From NCBI GenBank assembly GCA_029266575.1, contig JAQSWP010000022.1:1-51072 (forward strand): 51,072 nucleotides of DNA. The letters are read 5' to 3'. Source of the DNA: Alphaproteobacteria bacterium (GTDB taxonomy: Bacteria; Pseudomonadota; Alphaproteobacteria; Reyranellales; JAQSWP01). Below, one piece after another: positions 1-9,305 of this stretch; the stretch's first letter is position 1; every line of letters starts with the position of its first letter. A program made the translations under genes and the position numbers. The notes under the pieces were generated by a model. It saw only the letters and a program-made list of their open reading frames with translations, was not told where the DNA came from and ran no database searches.

Positions 1-2
1 GC

Positions 3-428
3 GCCGGCGCCGGGCTGTTCTATGGCGTGATCGTGGGCGCGGCACTGCGCCGGCCGCTCGGCTTCACCCAACTGGGCTGGCCGCTCCTTATCGTCGCTTC
101 CGGCGTCTCCTACTACATCGCCTTCAGCGTCGCCGTGCAATTCCACGACCAGAACAGCCCCGCCATCACCGCGCTCGCCGGCGGCATCGCCGGCCTGGCG
201 GGCGCGCTGCTGCTGACCGCGGCGACCGCGGCTTTGTCGCCGCTGGCGCGCACGGCGCGGTTTTTTGTCGTGACGGGCATTGCCGGCGCCGTGCTCGGCC
301 TGTTATTGCCGGTGCCGCTTAACGCCGATTCACTGCCGGCATGGATTGGCTTTTTTGCATTGTGGCAGGCCTGTTATGCCGCCGCGACGGCGTACGCGCT
401 GCGGCTGGAGCGGATTCACAGGGACTGA
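3..428 (+). CDS. Membrane protein, C-terminal part (truncated by window start)
   Basis: The reading frame is open to the first base of the window, so the GTG at 27 is probably internal and the true start lies upstream. The visible part of about 140 residues is very hydrophobic, with roughly four membrane segments separated by short loops, and ends in a basic tail (LRLERIHRD). It resembles the end of a polytopic inner-membrane protein, but I do not recognise the family. Its stop codon sits inside a strong hairpin (419-458) that separates it from the convergent gene on the minus strand. Function unknown. Confidence 0.6.
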   Translation, partial: AGAGLFYGVIVGAALRRPLGFTQLGWPLLIVASGVSYYIAFSVAVQFHDQNSPAITALAGGIAGLAGALLLTAATAALSPLARTARFFVVTGIAGAVLGLLLPVPLNADSLPAWIGFFALWQACYAAATAYALRLERIHRD

Positions 429-465
429 CGGGATCGCAAGCGATTCCGTCAGTCCCTGATTTTCT
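419..465 (+). terminator. Rho-independent terminator
   Basis: Near-perfect inverted repeat 419-458 of about 18 bp with a single G-U pair, closed by a short CAAG-type loop, followed on the plus strand by ATTTTCT. It overlaps the stop codon of the upstream plus-strand gene and lies between two convergent genes. The T-run is on the plus side only, so it should mainly stop transcripts coming from the left. Confidence 0.8.
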
Positions 466-474
466 CTGGGCTGA

Positions 475-1098
475 TCAGTCGCCCAGGCCGCGATGGGCCG
501 GCAGAGTCCAGCCGAATCTCAGCGCCGCGGCGCGGATTACGAAGGCCGTGGCAAATCCCGCCAGCAGCGCGGCCTGCTCGGAAATGCCCAGCCTGGCCAG
601 CAGGATGTACAGCCCGGCGCCGGCTGCGGCGCACGTGGCGTAGATTTCCTGGCGCAGCATCAAAGGCAGCTGGGCGCAGATCATATCGCGCACGATGCCG
701 CCGAAGGTGGCCGACATCACCCCCATCACCAACGCCACCCCGGCGAAAGCGCCAGCCTCCAGCGCCCGTTCCGCGCCCAGTACGCAAAACAGCGCCATGC
801 CCAGCGCATCGGCCCATAACAGGATCTTCTCGCTGCGCGCCAGATAGGGAACGCCGAAAAAGGCGATGGTGGAGACCGCGACGCAGACCAGGATATAGGC
901 GGGATCGGCAACCCAGAACACCGGCCCGATATCCAGCAAGACGTCGCGCAAGGTGCCGCCGCCAATGCCGGTGACGGAACCCAGCAGGGCGAAGCCGAAT
1001 ATGTCCAGCTTGCGCCGCGCCGCCGCCAGCGCGCCGGTCAGAGCGAACACGCCGACGCCCACCAGCTGCAGCCAATGCAGGAATTCGCCGCCCACCAA
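475..1098 (-). CDS. UPF0126 / TRIC-like inner-membrane channel protein
   Basis: The 207-residue protein has about seven hydrophobic segments and two copies of the family signature: GIGGGTLRDVLLD near residue 45 and TFGGIVRDM near residue 130. This duplicated GGG-x-RD motif is typical of the UPF0126 (YicG/YadS) family, which is related to trimeric intracellular cation channels; some members have been linked to glycine uptake. The start is uncertain: TTG at 1098 or GTG at 1095, with a GAGGGG stretch almost touching the TTG. The gene is divergent from glnD and converges on the truncated membrane gene. Substrate cannot be read from the sequence. Confidence 0.85.
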   Translation of the reverse strand: MVGGEFLHWLQLVGVGVFALTGALAAARRKLDIFGFALLGSVTGIGGGTLRDVLLDIGPVFWVADPAYILVCVAVSTIAFFGVPYLARSEKILLWADALGMALFCVLGAERALEAGAFAGVALVMGVMSATFGGIVRDMICAQLPLMLRQEIYATCAAAGAGLYILLARLGISEQAALLAGFATAFVIRAAALRFGWTLPAHRGLGD

Positions 1099-1135
1099 CC
1101 CCTCGATCGGCCCTTTTCAGCGGGCCAGCGCCCGA

Positions 1136-1165
1136 TTGTGGACTTAAGCCGCGCGCAGGTACAAT
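1136..1165 (+). promoter_or_regulatory. Candidate sigma-70-type promoter for glnD
   Basis: TTGTGG at 1136-1141 and TACAAT at 1160-1165 are separated by 18 bp, with the -10 about 30 bp before the glnD ATG. This is a match by eye only. Confidence 0.45.
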
Positions 1166-1194
1166 GGTCCGGCCTGCCGCCTATATAAAGAGCA

Positions 1195-4020
1195 ATGGAA
1201 AAACCGCACGAAAAGCTGCGCGAGCGTCGCGCCATCGTCAACCGCAAGGCGCTGATCGCGGCTTTGGCGGCGGTGGCTGCCGATACGGGCGATCTGGCCA
1301 GCAATCGCAGCCCGGTGCTGGCGGCCCTGAAACAGGCGATGGATGCCGGCCGCGCCGAAATCCTTCGCCGCTTCGAGCTGGACGGCGACGGCCGCCACGT
1401 GACCTTGGGCACCGCCCATCTCACCGACCAGATCGTCAAGGTGCTGTTCGATTTTGCCAACCAGCACGTCTTCCCCACCCCCAACCCGACCGCAGCGGAG
1501 CAGATCTGCCTAGTGGCGGTGGGCGGCTACGGACGGGGCGAGCTCTATCCGCAATCCGACCTCGACCTGCTGTTCCTGCGCCCCTACAAGCAGACGCCGC
1601 GCGGCGAGCAGGTCGTCGAATACATGCTCTATACGCTGTGGGATCTGCGGCTGAAGGTCGGCCACGCCACCCGCACCATCGACGAATCGATGCGCCTGGC
1701 GCAGGCCGATCACACCATCCGCACCGCTTTGCTGGAGAGCCGCTATCTGTGGGGCGTGCCGGAGCTCTATCACGCGTTCAAGCGCGCTTTCGCCCAGGCC
1801 TTCCTTTCCGGCGACGGGCGCGACTTCCTCGAGGCCAAGCTGGCCGAGCGCGACGTGCGCCATCGCAAGATGGGCGACTCACGCTATGTCGTGGAGCCCA
1901 ACGTCAAGGACGGCAAGGGCGGGCTGCGCGATCTGCAGACCTTGTACTGGATCGCCAAATATCTCTATCGCGTCTCTACCGTCGCCGAACTGGTCGACAA
2001 GGGCGTGCTGATGCCGGAAGAGGCGCGCAAATTCGACCGCGCCGAAACTTTCCTGCGTACGGTGCGCTGTCATATCCATTTCCTCACCGGCCGCGCCGAG
2101 GAGCGCCTGAGCTTCGATTTGCAGGGCGAGATCGGCCGGCGCATGCACTACACCGACCATGCCGGCACGCGCGGCGTCGAACGCTTCATGAAGCACTACT
2201 ACCTGCACGCCAAGACGGTGGGCGACCTGACCCGCATCTTCTGTGCCGCGCTCGACGAAGCGCATAAGCGCAAGCCGCGTTTTGGCATGTTCAAGCTGGC
2301 CAGCCTGCGGCCCAAGCACATCGACGGCTTCGTGGTCGACGGCGCGCGGCTGAAACTGGCGCAGGAAGGCGATTTCGCGCGCGATCCGGTCAAGCTCCTT
2401 CGCCTGTTCCATGTGGCGCAGGAGAACGCGCTCGACATCCATCCCGCCACCTTGCGGCTGGTGACGCAGAATCTGCGGCTGATCGACCATTCCCTGCGCG
2501 CCAATCCGGAAGCCAATCGCCTGTTCATGGCGATCATGACGTCGAAGCACGATCCGGAGACGGCGCTGCGGCGGATGAACGAATCGGGCGTGTTCGGAAG
2601 ATTCGTGCCGGACTTCGGCCGGGTGGTGGCGCAGACGCAGCACGACATGTACCACACCTATACGGTGGACGAGCACACCATCCGCGCCATCGGCATCCTC
2701 TCGCGCATCGAGCGCGGCGAGTTGAAAGAGGACCATCCGCTGGCCAGCGACATCGTGCACAAGGTGATCTCGCGCGAGGTGCTCTATCTGTCGGTGCTGC
2801 TGCATGACATCGCCAAGGGCCGCGGCGGCGATCATTCGGTGCTGGGCGCCGACGTCGCCAATCATCTGGGACCGCGGCTGGGCCTGTCGCCGCAGGAAAC
2901 CGAAACCGTCGCCTGGCTGGTGCGCTATCACCTGGCCATGTCCTACACCGGCTTCCAGCGCGATCTGCAGGATCCCAAAACCATCCAGGATTTCGCCGCG
3001 CTGGTGCAATCGCCCGAGCGCCTGCGCCTGCTGCTGGTGCTGACGGTGTGCGATATCCGCGCCGTCGGCCCCAATGTGTGGAATGGCTGGAAGGCCGCGC
3101 TGCTGCGCCAGATTTACTACGCCGCCGAGGAAGTGCTGTCGGGCGGCACCCTGAGCGGCGGCCGCACCGAGCGGGTCAGGCAGGCGCAGGAAGAAACGGC
3201 CAAGCTGTTGCCCGACTGGAACGCCGAAGAGCGCGAGCGGATCCTGGGCTATGGCTATCCCGCCTACTGGCTGAGCTTCGATCCCGCCACCCATGCCCGC
3301 CATGCCGATCTGATGCGGCGCTCGGCGCGCGATCGCTCGCCGTTGATGGTCGAGCATAAAGTCGATCCGGTGCGCGCCATCACCGAAGTGACGATCTACA
3401 CCCAGGACAGTCCCGGCCTGTTCTGGCGCATCGCCGGCGCCATGGCGTTGACCGGCGCCAACATCGTCGACGCCAAGATCTTCACCATGTCCAACGGCAT
3501 GGCGCTCGACACCTTCGCCATCCAGGACACCGAAGGCGGCGCCTTCGAGCGACCGGACAAACTCGCCAGACTATCGGCCCGCATCGAGCAGGCGCTGTCG
3601 GGGCAGTTGCGCATCGCCGATCAGCTCGCACAGCAGAAGCCCAACTATCCCACCCGCGCCAACGTCTTCACCGTGGCGCCGCGGGTGCTGGTCGACAACA
3701 ACGCGTCCAACACCCACACCGTGGTCGAGATCAATGGCCGCGACCGCCCGGGTTTCCTCTATCTCGTCACCCGCACCCTGTCGCAACTCAACCTGCAAAT
3801 TTCGTCGGCGCATGTCACCACCTATGGCGAACGCGCCGTCGACGTGTTCTACGTCAAGGACCTGTTCGGCCTGAAGATCGTGCATGAAGGCAAGCTGGCC
3901 GAGATCAAGACCAAGCTCGAGGGCGTGCTGCAGGAAGCCGATCGGAAGGAAGGCCTGGCCGAAACGCCGCCGACCGGCCCCACCCGCCTGCCCCGGCGCA
4001 CCCGGACGGCGGCGGAGTAG
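1195..4020 (+). CDS. glnD: [Protein-PII] uridylyltransferase / uridylyl-removing enzyme
   Basis: GlnD senses glutamine and adds or removes UMP on PII proteins, setting nitrogen assimilation. The 941-residue product has the full domain order. The nucleotidyltransferase motif GGYGRGELYPQSDLD lies at about 110-124 with the catalytic Asp pair. An HD phosphohydrolase motif (LLHDIAKGRGGDHS) has His537-Asp538. Two C-terminal ACT domains begin near residues 731 (EVTIYTQDSPGLFWRIAG) and 843 (VVEINGRDRPGFLYLV). Length is normal for alphaproteobacterial GlnD. The ATG at 1195 has a weak AAGAG ribosome site. murJ and trpS follow further down, as in many alphaproteobacteria, although two extra genes intervene here. 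Confidence 0.97.
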   Translation: MEKPHEKLRERRAIVNRKALIAALAAVAADTGDLASNRSPVLAALKQAMDAGRAEILRRFELDGDGRHVTLGTAHLTDQIVKVLFDFANQHVFPTPNPTAAEQICLVAVGGYGRGELYPQSDLDLLFLRPYKQTPRGEQVVEYMLYTLWDLRLKVGHATRTIDESMRLAQADHTIRTALLESRYLWGVPELYHAFKRAFAQAFLSGDGRDFLEAKLAERDVRHRKMGDSRYVVEPNVKDGKGGLRDLQTLYWIAKYLYRVSTVAELVDKGVLMPEEARKFDRAETFLRTVRCHIHFLTGRAEERLSFDLQGEIGRRMHYTDHAGTRGVERFMKHYYLHAKTVGDLTRIFCAALDEAHKRKPRFGMFKLASLRPKHIDGFVVDGARLKLAQEGDFARDPVKLLRLFHVAQENALDIHPATLRLVTQNLRLIDHSLRANPEANRLFMAIMTSKHDPETALRRMNESGVFGRFVPDFGRVVAQTQHDMYHTYTVDEHTIRAIGILSRIERGELKEDHPLASDIVHKVISREVLYLSVLLHDIAKGRGGDHSVLGADVANHLGPRLGLSPQETETVAWLVRYHLAMSYTGFQRDLQDPKTIQDFAALVQSPERLRLLLVLTVCDIRAVGPNVWNGWKAALLRQIYYAAEEVLSGGTLSGGRTERVRQAQEETAKLLPDWNAEERERILGYGYPAYWLSFDPATHARHADLMRRSARDRSPLMVEHKVDPVRAITEVTIYTQDSPGLFWRIAGAMALTGANIVDAKIFTMSNGMALDTFAIQDTEGGAFERPDKLARLSARIEQALSGQLRIADQLAQQKPNYPTRANVFTVAPRVLVDNNASNTHTVVEINGRDRPGFLYLVTRTLSQLNLQISSAHVTTYGERAVDVFYVKDLFGLKIVHEGKLAEIKTKLEGVLQEADRKEGLAETPPTGPTRLPRRTRTAAE

Positions 4021-4025
4021 CGTCT

Positions 4026-4577
4026 TCAGTGCTTGTGGCCACCATGGCCGCCACCGGGCTTGGCGTCCGAGGCTTCCGCATAGCCGCGTAAGCGGTCATA
4101 GGCGGCGACCTGTTCGGCCTCGAGCAACGCCTTCATTTCCAGATGCGTCAGCAGATGCACCGCGCGCAACCGGCCTTGCAGGGCGCCGATCTCCGCAGTG
4201 GCATTCTCTACGGCCGCCGGACTCGCCTTGCCATCGCGGAACAGCAGGTCGAGAGCCGCTTCGCGCTGCAGGATGGCCTCCCCCAGCGCCTTGGCCTCGC
4301 GGGTCATCTTTTCGGACAGGATCTGGATGCGTTTGATCTGCGGCAGCGTCAGCTTCAACTCGTTCCTGAGCTGCAATGCATGTAGCGGACCCGGATAGGA
4401 ATTCAGTTCCGCCGCCTTGGCCATTCCCATGCCGCGCCCCTGGCGCAGATCGTCGATTTCCTCGGCCGACAGGGCTTTGATCGGGCGATGGTGCTGGCCG
4501 GCATAGGGCGAAGGCGCATTGGCCCAAGCGGGCGCGGCCGCCAAAGCCAGGATAAAAGCGGCGACTATCGAGCGCAT
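4026..4577 (-). CDS. CpxP/Spy-like periplasmic protein with histidine-rich tail
   Basis: The start is set at the ATG at 4577: it is preceded by a GGGA ribosome site and gives a clean signal peptide (MRSIVAAFILALAAAPAWA) to a 183-residue product. The mature part is mostly helical and charged, with an LTLPQIKRIQ segment resembling the LTxxQ repeat of CpxP/Spy/CnrX periplasmic stress or metal sensors. A second helix carries LTHLEMKALLEAEQ. The protein ends GGGHGGHKH, a likely metal-binding tail. It converges on glnD with a 5-bp gap and is divergent from the hydrolase at 4663. A longer open frame upstream has no support. Family assignment is moderate; the ligand is unknown. Confidence 0.7.
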   Translation of the reverse strand: MRSIVAAFILALAAAPAWANAPSPYAGQHHRPIKALSAEEIDDLRQGRGMGMAKAAELNSYPGPLHALQLRNELKLTLPQIKRIQILSEKMTREAKALGEAILQREAALDLLFRDGKASPAAVENATAEIGALQGRLRAVHLLTHLEMKALLEAEQVAAYDRLRGYAEASDAKPGGGHGGHKH

Positions 4578-4662
4578 GGTCGGTTCCCTTGCTGTCGGTG
4601 CGTCAAGCTTACGACATAATGGTTGGGCACACCGTTGCCTAGCCACCTGCATTGGATCGACC

Positions 4663-5655
4663 TTGCTGCGACGTATTGCTCCAGCCCTGCTGATGTTGTT
4701 GCTCTGCGCCGCCCCGGCCATGGCCCAACCCGATGCCTCTCTGGCCGACGGGCGCAGCGGCGACATTTCCTTCACCTCGAAAACCCCGCGCGGCCCCAGC
4801 GACGTCGTGCGGCGCAATGCCATGCCGGATGCCACGATCTCCGGCCGCCTGACCTTGCCTTCAGGTATGGAGCGTGTGCCGGCGGTTTTGATCGCCCATG
4901 GCAGCGGCGGCATTCTCGCAGGCCGCGAGCACGACTGGGCGGCGCGCATGAACGCGCTGGGCTATGCGAGTTTCGTGGTCGACAGTTTTTCCGGCCGCAG
5001 CCTGCGCAGTACGGCAGCCGATCAGAGTCGCCTGCCGACCATGGCCAATGTCGCCGATGCGCTGGCGGCGCTGAAGCTGCTCGCCACCCATCCGCGCATT
5101 GATGGGCAGCGCATAGCGGTGATGGGTTTCTCGCGCGGTGGCCAGGTGGCGCTCTACACGGCGCTGGAGCCGATCCGGGCCGGCATGATCGACGATGGCC
5201 TGCGTTTCGCAGCCCATGTCGCGCTTTATCCCTCCTGCAACATCCCCTATCGCGCCGATGCGCTGGCTGGCGGGCCGATTTTGATGCTGCTGGGCGAAGC
5301 CGACGATTACACCCCGGCGCCACCTTGCCTGGCCTATGCCGACTGGTTCAAGAGTCGCGGCGCGAAGATCGAGACCAGAACCTATCCCGGGGCCTATCAC
5401 GATTTCGACGTTCCGTTCCCGCCGCGCCGCTACGCCAATCTGCAAAGCGCGCGCAACTGCAAGGCCGAAGTCATAGTCGGCAACGGCACCATGAAACGAC
5501 TGGACACCGGCGAGGAGATGGCCGACCAGAGCGTCATCAACGCCTATCTGCGCTCCTGCATGGAATACGGCGCCACCTATGGCGGCGACGCCAAAGCGCT
5601 GGCGGCAGCGCAGACCGATGTCGCGAATTTCCTGCGACAGGTGTTCGGCAGGTGA
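4663..5655 (+). CDS. Exported dienelactone-hydrolase-family alpha/beta hydrolase
   Basis: The TTG at 4663 gives a signal peptide (LRRIAPALLMLLLCAAPAMAQ) and avoids overlap with the divergent gene; an open frame continues upstream but would overlap that gene. Within about 330 residues, HGSGG forms the oxyanion region, GFSRGG carries nucleophile Ser157, Asp214/215 follow in GEADDY, and AYHDFD supplies His246. This triad order is that of the dienelactone hydrolase family. Two cysteine pairs in the C-terminal half could form disulfides in the periplasm. The natural substrate cannot be told. A 44-bp gap separates it from murJ. Confidence 0.8.
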   Translation: MLRRIAPALLMLLLCAAPAMAQPDASLADGRSGDISFTSKTPRGPSDVVRRNAMPDATISGRLTLPSGMERVPAVLIAHGSGGILAGREHDWAARMNALGYASFVVDSFSGRSLRSTAADQSRLPTMANVADALAALKLLATHPRIDGQRIAVMGFSRGGQVALYTALEPIRAGMIDDGLRFAAHVALYPSCNIPYRADALAGGPILMLLGEADDYTPAPPCLAYADWFKSRGAKIETRTYPGAYHDFDVPFPPRRYANLQSARNCKAEVIVGNGTMKRLDTGEEMADQSVINAYLRSCMEYGATYGGDAKALAAAQTDVANFLRQVFGR

Positions 5656-5699
5656 GCAGGCTTTGCAAGATTGCCGGTCGCCGCTATGACTAGCCGCGC

Positions 5700-7280
5700 A
5701 TGAGCTTCGCCCGCGCCGTAGCCTCCATTGGCGGCTTCACCTTGTTGAGCCGCATCGCCGGTTTCGCGCGCGACATGGTGATCGCCGCCATCATGGGCGC
5801 CGGGCCGGTGGCCGACGCCTTCTTCATCGCGTTCAAGCTGCCCAATTTCTTCCGCCGCCTGTTCGCCGAAGGCGCCTTCAACCAGGCGTTCATACCGCTG
5901 TTCGCCGGCGCCCTGCATGAAGGCGGCAAGGACGCCGCCCGCCGCTTCGCGCGCGAAGCGCAGGCGGCGCTGCTTACCGTGCTGGTGCCGCTCACGGCGC
6001 TGATGATCGTCTTCATGCCCTATGTCGTGGCAGCACTGGCGCCCGGCATCTACGGCGAGCCGGCCACCTACGACCTGGCAGTGACGCTCTCGCGCATCGC
6101 CTTTCCCTACCTGCTGTTCATCTCGCTGGTGTCGCTGCAAGCCGGCGTGCTCAATTCGCTCGACCGCTTCGGCCATGCCGCCGCCGCACCGATCCTGTTG
6201 AACCTCACCCTGATTGCGGCAGCCCTTGGCCTGACGGCCTACCTGCCGACGGCCGGCCACGCCCTGGCCTGGGGCGTCTTCATCGCCGGTGTACTGCAGT
6301 ATCTCTGGCTGGCCGTCGCCTGCGCCCGCGACGGCATGGGCCTGACGCCGCTTATGCCGCGTTTCAGCCCGCGGGTGCGCAATCTTCTGCTGCTGGCCAT
6401 GCCGGCCGCGCTGGGCAGCGGCCTGCAGCAGATCAATTCGATGCTCGACGTGGTGTGGGCCTCGTTCCTGCCGACCGGCGCCATCTCTTTTCTCTACTAC
6501 GCCGATCGCATCAACCAGCTGCCGCTGGGCGTGGTCGGCGTCGCCATCGGTACCGCGCTGCTGCCCTTGCTGTCGCGCCAGATCAGGGCTGACAATCATG
6601 ACGCCGCTTTGGCCAACCAGAACCGCGCCATCGAAATCGCCCTGCTGCTGAGCCTGCCGGCGACGGCCGGCATCATCGCCTTGCACGAGCCGATCATCCG
6701 CATCCTGTTCGAGCGCGGCGCCTTCGATGCCGCCGCCACCATCGCCACCTCGAACGCGCTCGCCGCCTTCGCTATCGGACTGCCGGCCTTCGTGCTGATC
6801 AAGGTGCTGATCCCAGGCTTCTCCGCCCGCCACGACACCAAGACGCCGCTCTATATCGTGGCCGGCTCCATAGCCGCCAATGTGGCGCTGAACCTGGCGC
6901 TGATCGGGCCGCTGCAGCATGTCGGCATCGCGCTCGCCTCCTCGATCAGCGGCTGGCTCAACGTTCTGCTGATGGGCTTCATCCTGCATCGCCGCGGGCA
7001 TCTGAAGTTCGACAACCAGTTGCGCACGCGCCTGCCGCGCCTGCTGCTGGCGGCCATCGTCATGGGGCTGGCGGTGAGCTTCGGCTTCTATGCCTTGAGC
7101 GTCGTCATGCGCGACAGTTTCGCTGCCGGCGTCATCTTGCTGGCGCTGCTGGTCGGCGGCGGCGGACTGGTCTATGGCGCGCTGGTTCTGCTGCTGAAAG
7201 CGGCCAGTTTCTCCGCGCTGCGCACCAGCCTGAAGCGCCAGCCCGGCGTCAAACCCACGCCGACCGACACCGACGCTTGA
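5700..7280 (+). CDS. murJ: Lipid II flippase MurJ (MviN)
   Basis: The 526-residue protein with about 14 membrane segments belongs to the MOP flippase superfamily. The N-terminus has the MurJ signatures TLLSRIAGFARDMVIAA, ADAFFIAFKLPNFFRRLFAEG and FNQAFIP, including the conserved arginines of the central cavity. It moves lipid II across the inner membrane for peptidoglycan synthesis. ATG at 5700. It sits between an exported hydrolase and trpS; glnD-murJ-trpS is a common alphaproteobacterial order. Confidence 0.96.
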   Translation: MSFARAVASIGGFTLLSRIAGFARDMVIAAIMGAGPVADAFFIAFKLPNFFRRLFAEGAFNQAFIPLFAGALHEGGKDAARRFAREAQAALLTVLVPLTALMIVFMPYVVAALAPGIYGEPATYDLAVTLSRIAFPYLLFISLVSLQAGVLNSLDRFGHAAAAPILLNLTLIAAALGLTAYLPTAGHALAWGVFIAGVLQYLWLAVACARDGMGLTPLMPRFSPRVRNLLLLAMPAALGSGLQQINSMLDVVWASFLPTGAISFLYYADRINQLPLGVVGVAIGTALLPLLSRQIRADNHDAALANQNRAIEIALLLSLPATAGIIALHEPIIRILFERGAFDAAATIATSNALAAFAIGLPAFVLIKVLIPGFSARHDTKTPLYIVAGSIAANVALNLALIGPLQHVGIALASSISGWLNVLLMGFILHRRGHLKFDNQLRTRLPRLLLAAIVMGLAVSFGFYALSVVMRDSFAAGVILLALLVGGGGLVYGALVLLLKAASFSALRTSLKRQPGVKPTPTDTDA

Positions 7281-7294
7281 CCTGACCCCCTCTC

Positions 7295-7323
7295 TTGACC
7301 TGAGGTGCGCGTAGCGCGATAAC
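7295..7323 (+). promoter_or_regulatory. Candidate promoter for trpS
   Basis: TTGACC at 7295-7300 and GATAAC at 7318-7323 with a 17-bp spacer, in the 104-bp gap between murJ and trpS. The decamer CTTGACCTGA occurs twice here (7276-7285 and 7294-7303); the first copy contains the murJ stop codon. Confidence 0.45.
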
Positions 7324-7384
7324 CCGCGCCGGCCGGCGGCACGCCAAACCGCTGGCCCGATAGCATATAGCGAGGGTCCAAACC

Positions 7385-8374
7385 GTGAATCGCATCTTCT
7401 CGGGCGTCCAGCCCACCGGAAATCTCCATCTCGGCAATTATCTCGGCGCCATCCGCAACTTCGTGCGGCTGCAGCACGATTACGAGTGCATCTATTGCGT
7501 CGTCGACCAGCACGCCATCACCATGTGGCAGGAGCCGGCCGAATTGCGCCGCGCCACGCGCGAAGTGGCCGCCGCCTTCATCGCCGCCGGCGTCGACGCC
7601 AAGAAGCAGATCGTGTTCAACCAGTCCGCGGTGCCGGCGCACTCGCAGCTGGCCTGGATCTTCAACTGCGTCGCCCGCATGGGCTGGCTCAACCGCATGA
7701 CCCAGTTCAAGGAGAAGGCGGGCAAGGATCGCGAGAATGCCTCGGCCGGCCTCTACGTCTATCCCAACCTGATGGCCGCCGACATCCTAGCCTACAAGGC
7801 AACGCACGTGCCGGTGGGCGAGGACCAGAAGCAGCACCTCGAGCTGACGCGCGACATCGCGCAGAAATTCAACAACGATTTCAGCGTGCCGGATTTCTTC
7901 CCGCTTACTGAACCCCTGATCCTGGGCGAGGCGACGCGGGTGATGAGTCTCCGCGACGGGTCGAAGAAGATGAGCAAGTCGGACCCGTCCGACTATTCGC
8001 GCATCAACCTGACCGACGATGCCGATGCCATCGCGCTCAAGATCCGCAAGGCCAAGACCGATCCGTTGCCGATGCCGGCAACGGAAGCCGAAGCCGAGAC
8101 GCGGCCAGAAGTCGACAATCTGCTCGGTATCTATGCCGCGCTCTCCGATCGTCAGCGTTCGGACATCCTGGCCGAGTTTGCCGGCAGGGAATTCTCCGCC
8201 TTCAAGAAGGCACTGACCGATCTGGCGGTGGAGAAATTGGGCCCGATCAACGCCGACATGAAGCGGCTGCTGGCCGATCCGGGCTATGTCGATCAGGTGC
8301 TGAAGGATGGCGCCACGCGCGCGCGCGCCATTGCCGACGAGGTTTACGACATCGTGGGCTTCTTGCGGCCGTAA
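7385..8374 (+). CDS. trpS: Tryptophanyl-tRNA synthetase
   Basis: Class I aminoacyl-tRNA synthetase that charges tRNA-Trp. The 329-residue product starts [20 protein letters not shown], where GNLHLGNY is the HIGH-type ATP site, and has the KMSKS loop as KKMSKSD near residue 200. The GTG start at 7385 is preceded by GAGGG. Length is normal for bacterial TrpS. A ketopantoate-reductase-like gene follows 13 bp later with its own ribosome site. Confidence 0.97.
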   Translation: MNRIFSGVQPTGNLHLGNYLGAIRNFVRLQHDYECIYCVVDQHAITMWQEPAELRRATREVAAAFIAAGVDAKKQIVFNQSAVPAHSQLAWIFNCVARMGWLNRMTQFKEKAGKDRENASAGLYVYPNLMAADILAYKATHVPVGEDQKQHLELTRDIAQKFNNDFSVPDFFPLTEPLILGEATRVMSLRDGSKKMSKSDPSDYSRINLTDDADAIALKIRKAKTDPLPMPATEAEAETRPEVDNLLGIYAALSDRQRSDILAEFAGREFSAFKKALTDLAVEKLGPINADMKRLLADPGYVDQVLKDGATRARAIADEVYDIVGFLRP

Positions 8375-8387
8375 AAGGAGTTCGACA

Positions 8388-9305
8388 ATGCGCGTTCTGG
8401 TTCTGGGTGCGGGCGGCACTGGCGGCTATTTCGGCGGCCGCCTGGTCGAAGTGGGCGGCGACGTCACCTTCCTGGTGCGGCCCAAGCGGGCCGCGGAGCT
8501 GGCCGAGGGCGGGCTGGTGATCAAGAGCAAGGAAGGCGATGCGACGCTGAAGGTGAAGACCGTCAGCGCCGAGCAACCGGGCGGGCCTTACGACATCGTG
8601 TTGCTGACCTGCAAAGCCTACGATCTCGAATCCGCCATGGACAGCATCAAGGGCGCGGTCGGCGCGAACACAGCGATCGTGCCGCTGCTCAACGGGCTGA
8701 AGCATCTCGACGCGCTCGATGCCCGGTTCGGCGCGGCGCGCGTGGTCGGCGGGCTGTGCCAGATCGGCGCCACTTTGGGGCCGAACAACGAAATCCTGCA
8801 TCTCGATTTCGCGCAGAACCTGGTCTTTGGCGAACGCACCGGCAGCAAGAGCGACCGGCTGTCGAAGTTCGCCGCCATGTTCGAAGGCGCCAAGGCCAAC
8901 GGACGGCAAAGCGATATCATCATGCTGGAGATGTGGGAGAAATTCGTCTTCCTGTGCACGCTCGCCGCCATGTCGACCTTGTTTCGCAACGTCATCGGCA
9001 ACATCGTCATGGCTCCCGAGGGCGAGGCGATCATCCGCGAATGCTTCGACGAATGCATCCAGGTCGCCAAGGCTTCCGGTTTTCCGCCGCGCGCCGACTA
9101 CATCCAGCGCATGACCGCCTTCCTGGTCGAGAAGGGCGCGCCGCGCAAAGGCTCGATGGCGCGCGACATCGAGCGCGGTGGGGCGGTCGAGGCCGATCAC
9201 ATCGTCGGCGACATGCTGGCCCGCGCCCGCGCGCTCGGCGTCAGCGCGCCGCACCTGCGCATTTCCTACAACGCGCTGAAGGCCTACGAAGCGGCGCGCG
9301 GCTAG
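8388..9305 (+). CDS. 2-dehydropantoate 2-reductase family protein
   Basis: The N-terminus MRVLVLGAGGTGGYFGGRL is a GxGxxG Rossmann NADPH site. The middle carries LLTCKAYDLESAM and NGLKHLDAL, and the C-terminal helical domain has EKFVFLCTLAAMSTLFR with the conserved lysine, then SMARDIERG, typical of ApbA/PanE. Ketopantoate reductases make pantoate for coenzyme A, but the family has many paralogues, so the symbol panE is withheld. ATG at 8388 after AAAGGAG. Its TAG stop lies in a CTAG shared with the stop of the convergent esterase gene. Confidence 0.85.
   Translation: MRVLVLGAGGTGGYFGGRLVEVGGDVTFLVRPKRAAELAEGGLVIKSKEGDATLKVKTVSAEQPGGPYDIVLLTCKAYDLESAMDSIKGAVGANTAIVPLLNGLKHLDALDARFGAARVVGGLCQIGATLGPNNEILHLDFAQNLVFGERTGSKSDRLSKFAAMFEGAKANGRQSDIIMLEMWEKFVFLCTLAAMSTLFRNVIGNIVMAPEGEAIIRECFDECIQVAKASGFPPRADYIQRMTAFLVEKGAPRKGSMARDIERGGAVEADHIVGDMLARARALGVSAPHLRISYNALKAYEAARG

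Noticed and set aside
1879-3357. 492-codon minus-strand frame opposite glnD
   Set aside because: Antisense shadow of a complete, motif-rich glnD.
5577-7001. 474-codon minus-strand frame opposite murJ
   Set aside because: Composition is typical of an antisense shadow (Gly, Gln, Arg, His rich) and murJ is unmistakable on the plus strand.
7276-7303. Direct repeat CTTGACCTGA at the murJ-trpS junction
   Set aside because: Only two short copies, one including the murJ stop codon; reported under the promoter but not as a separate site.
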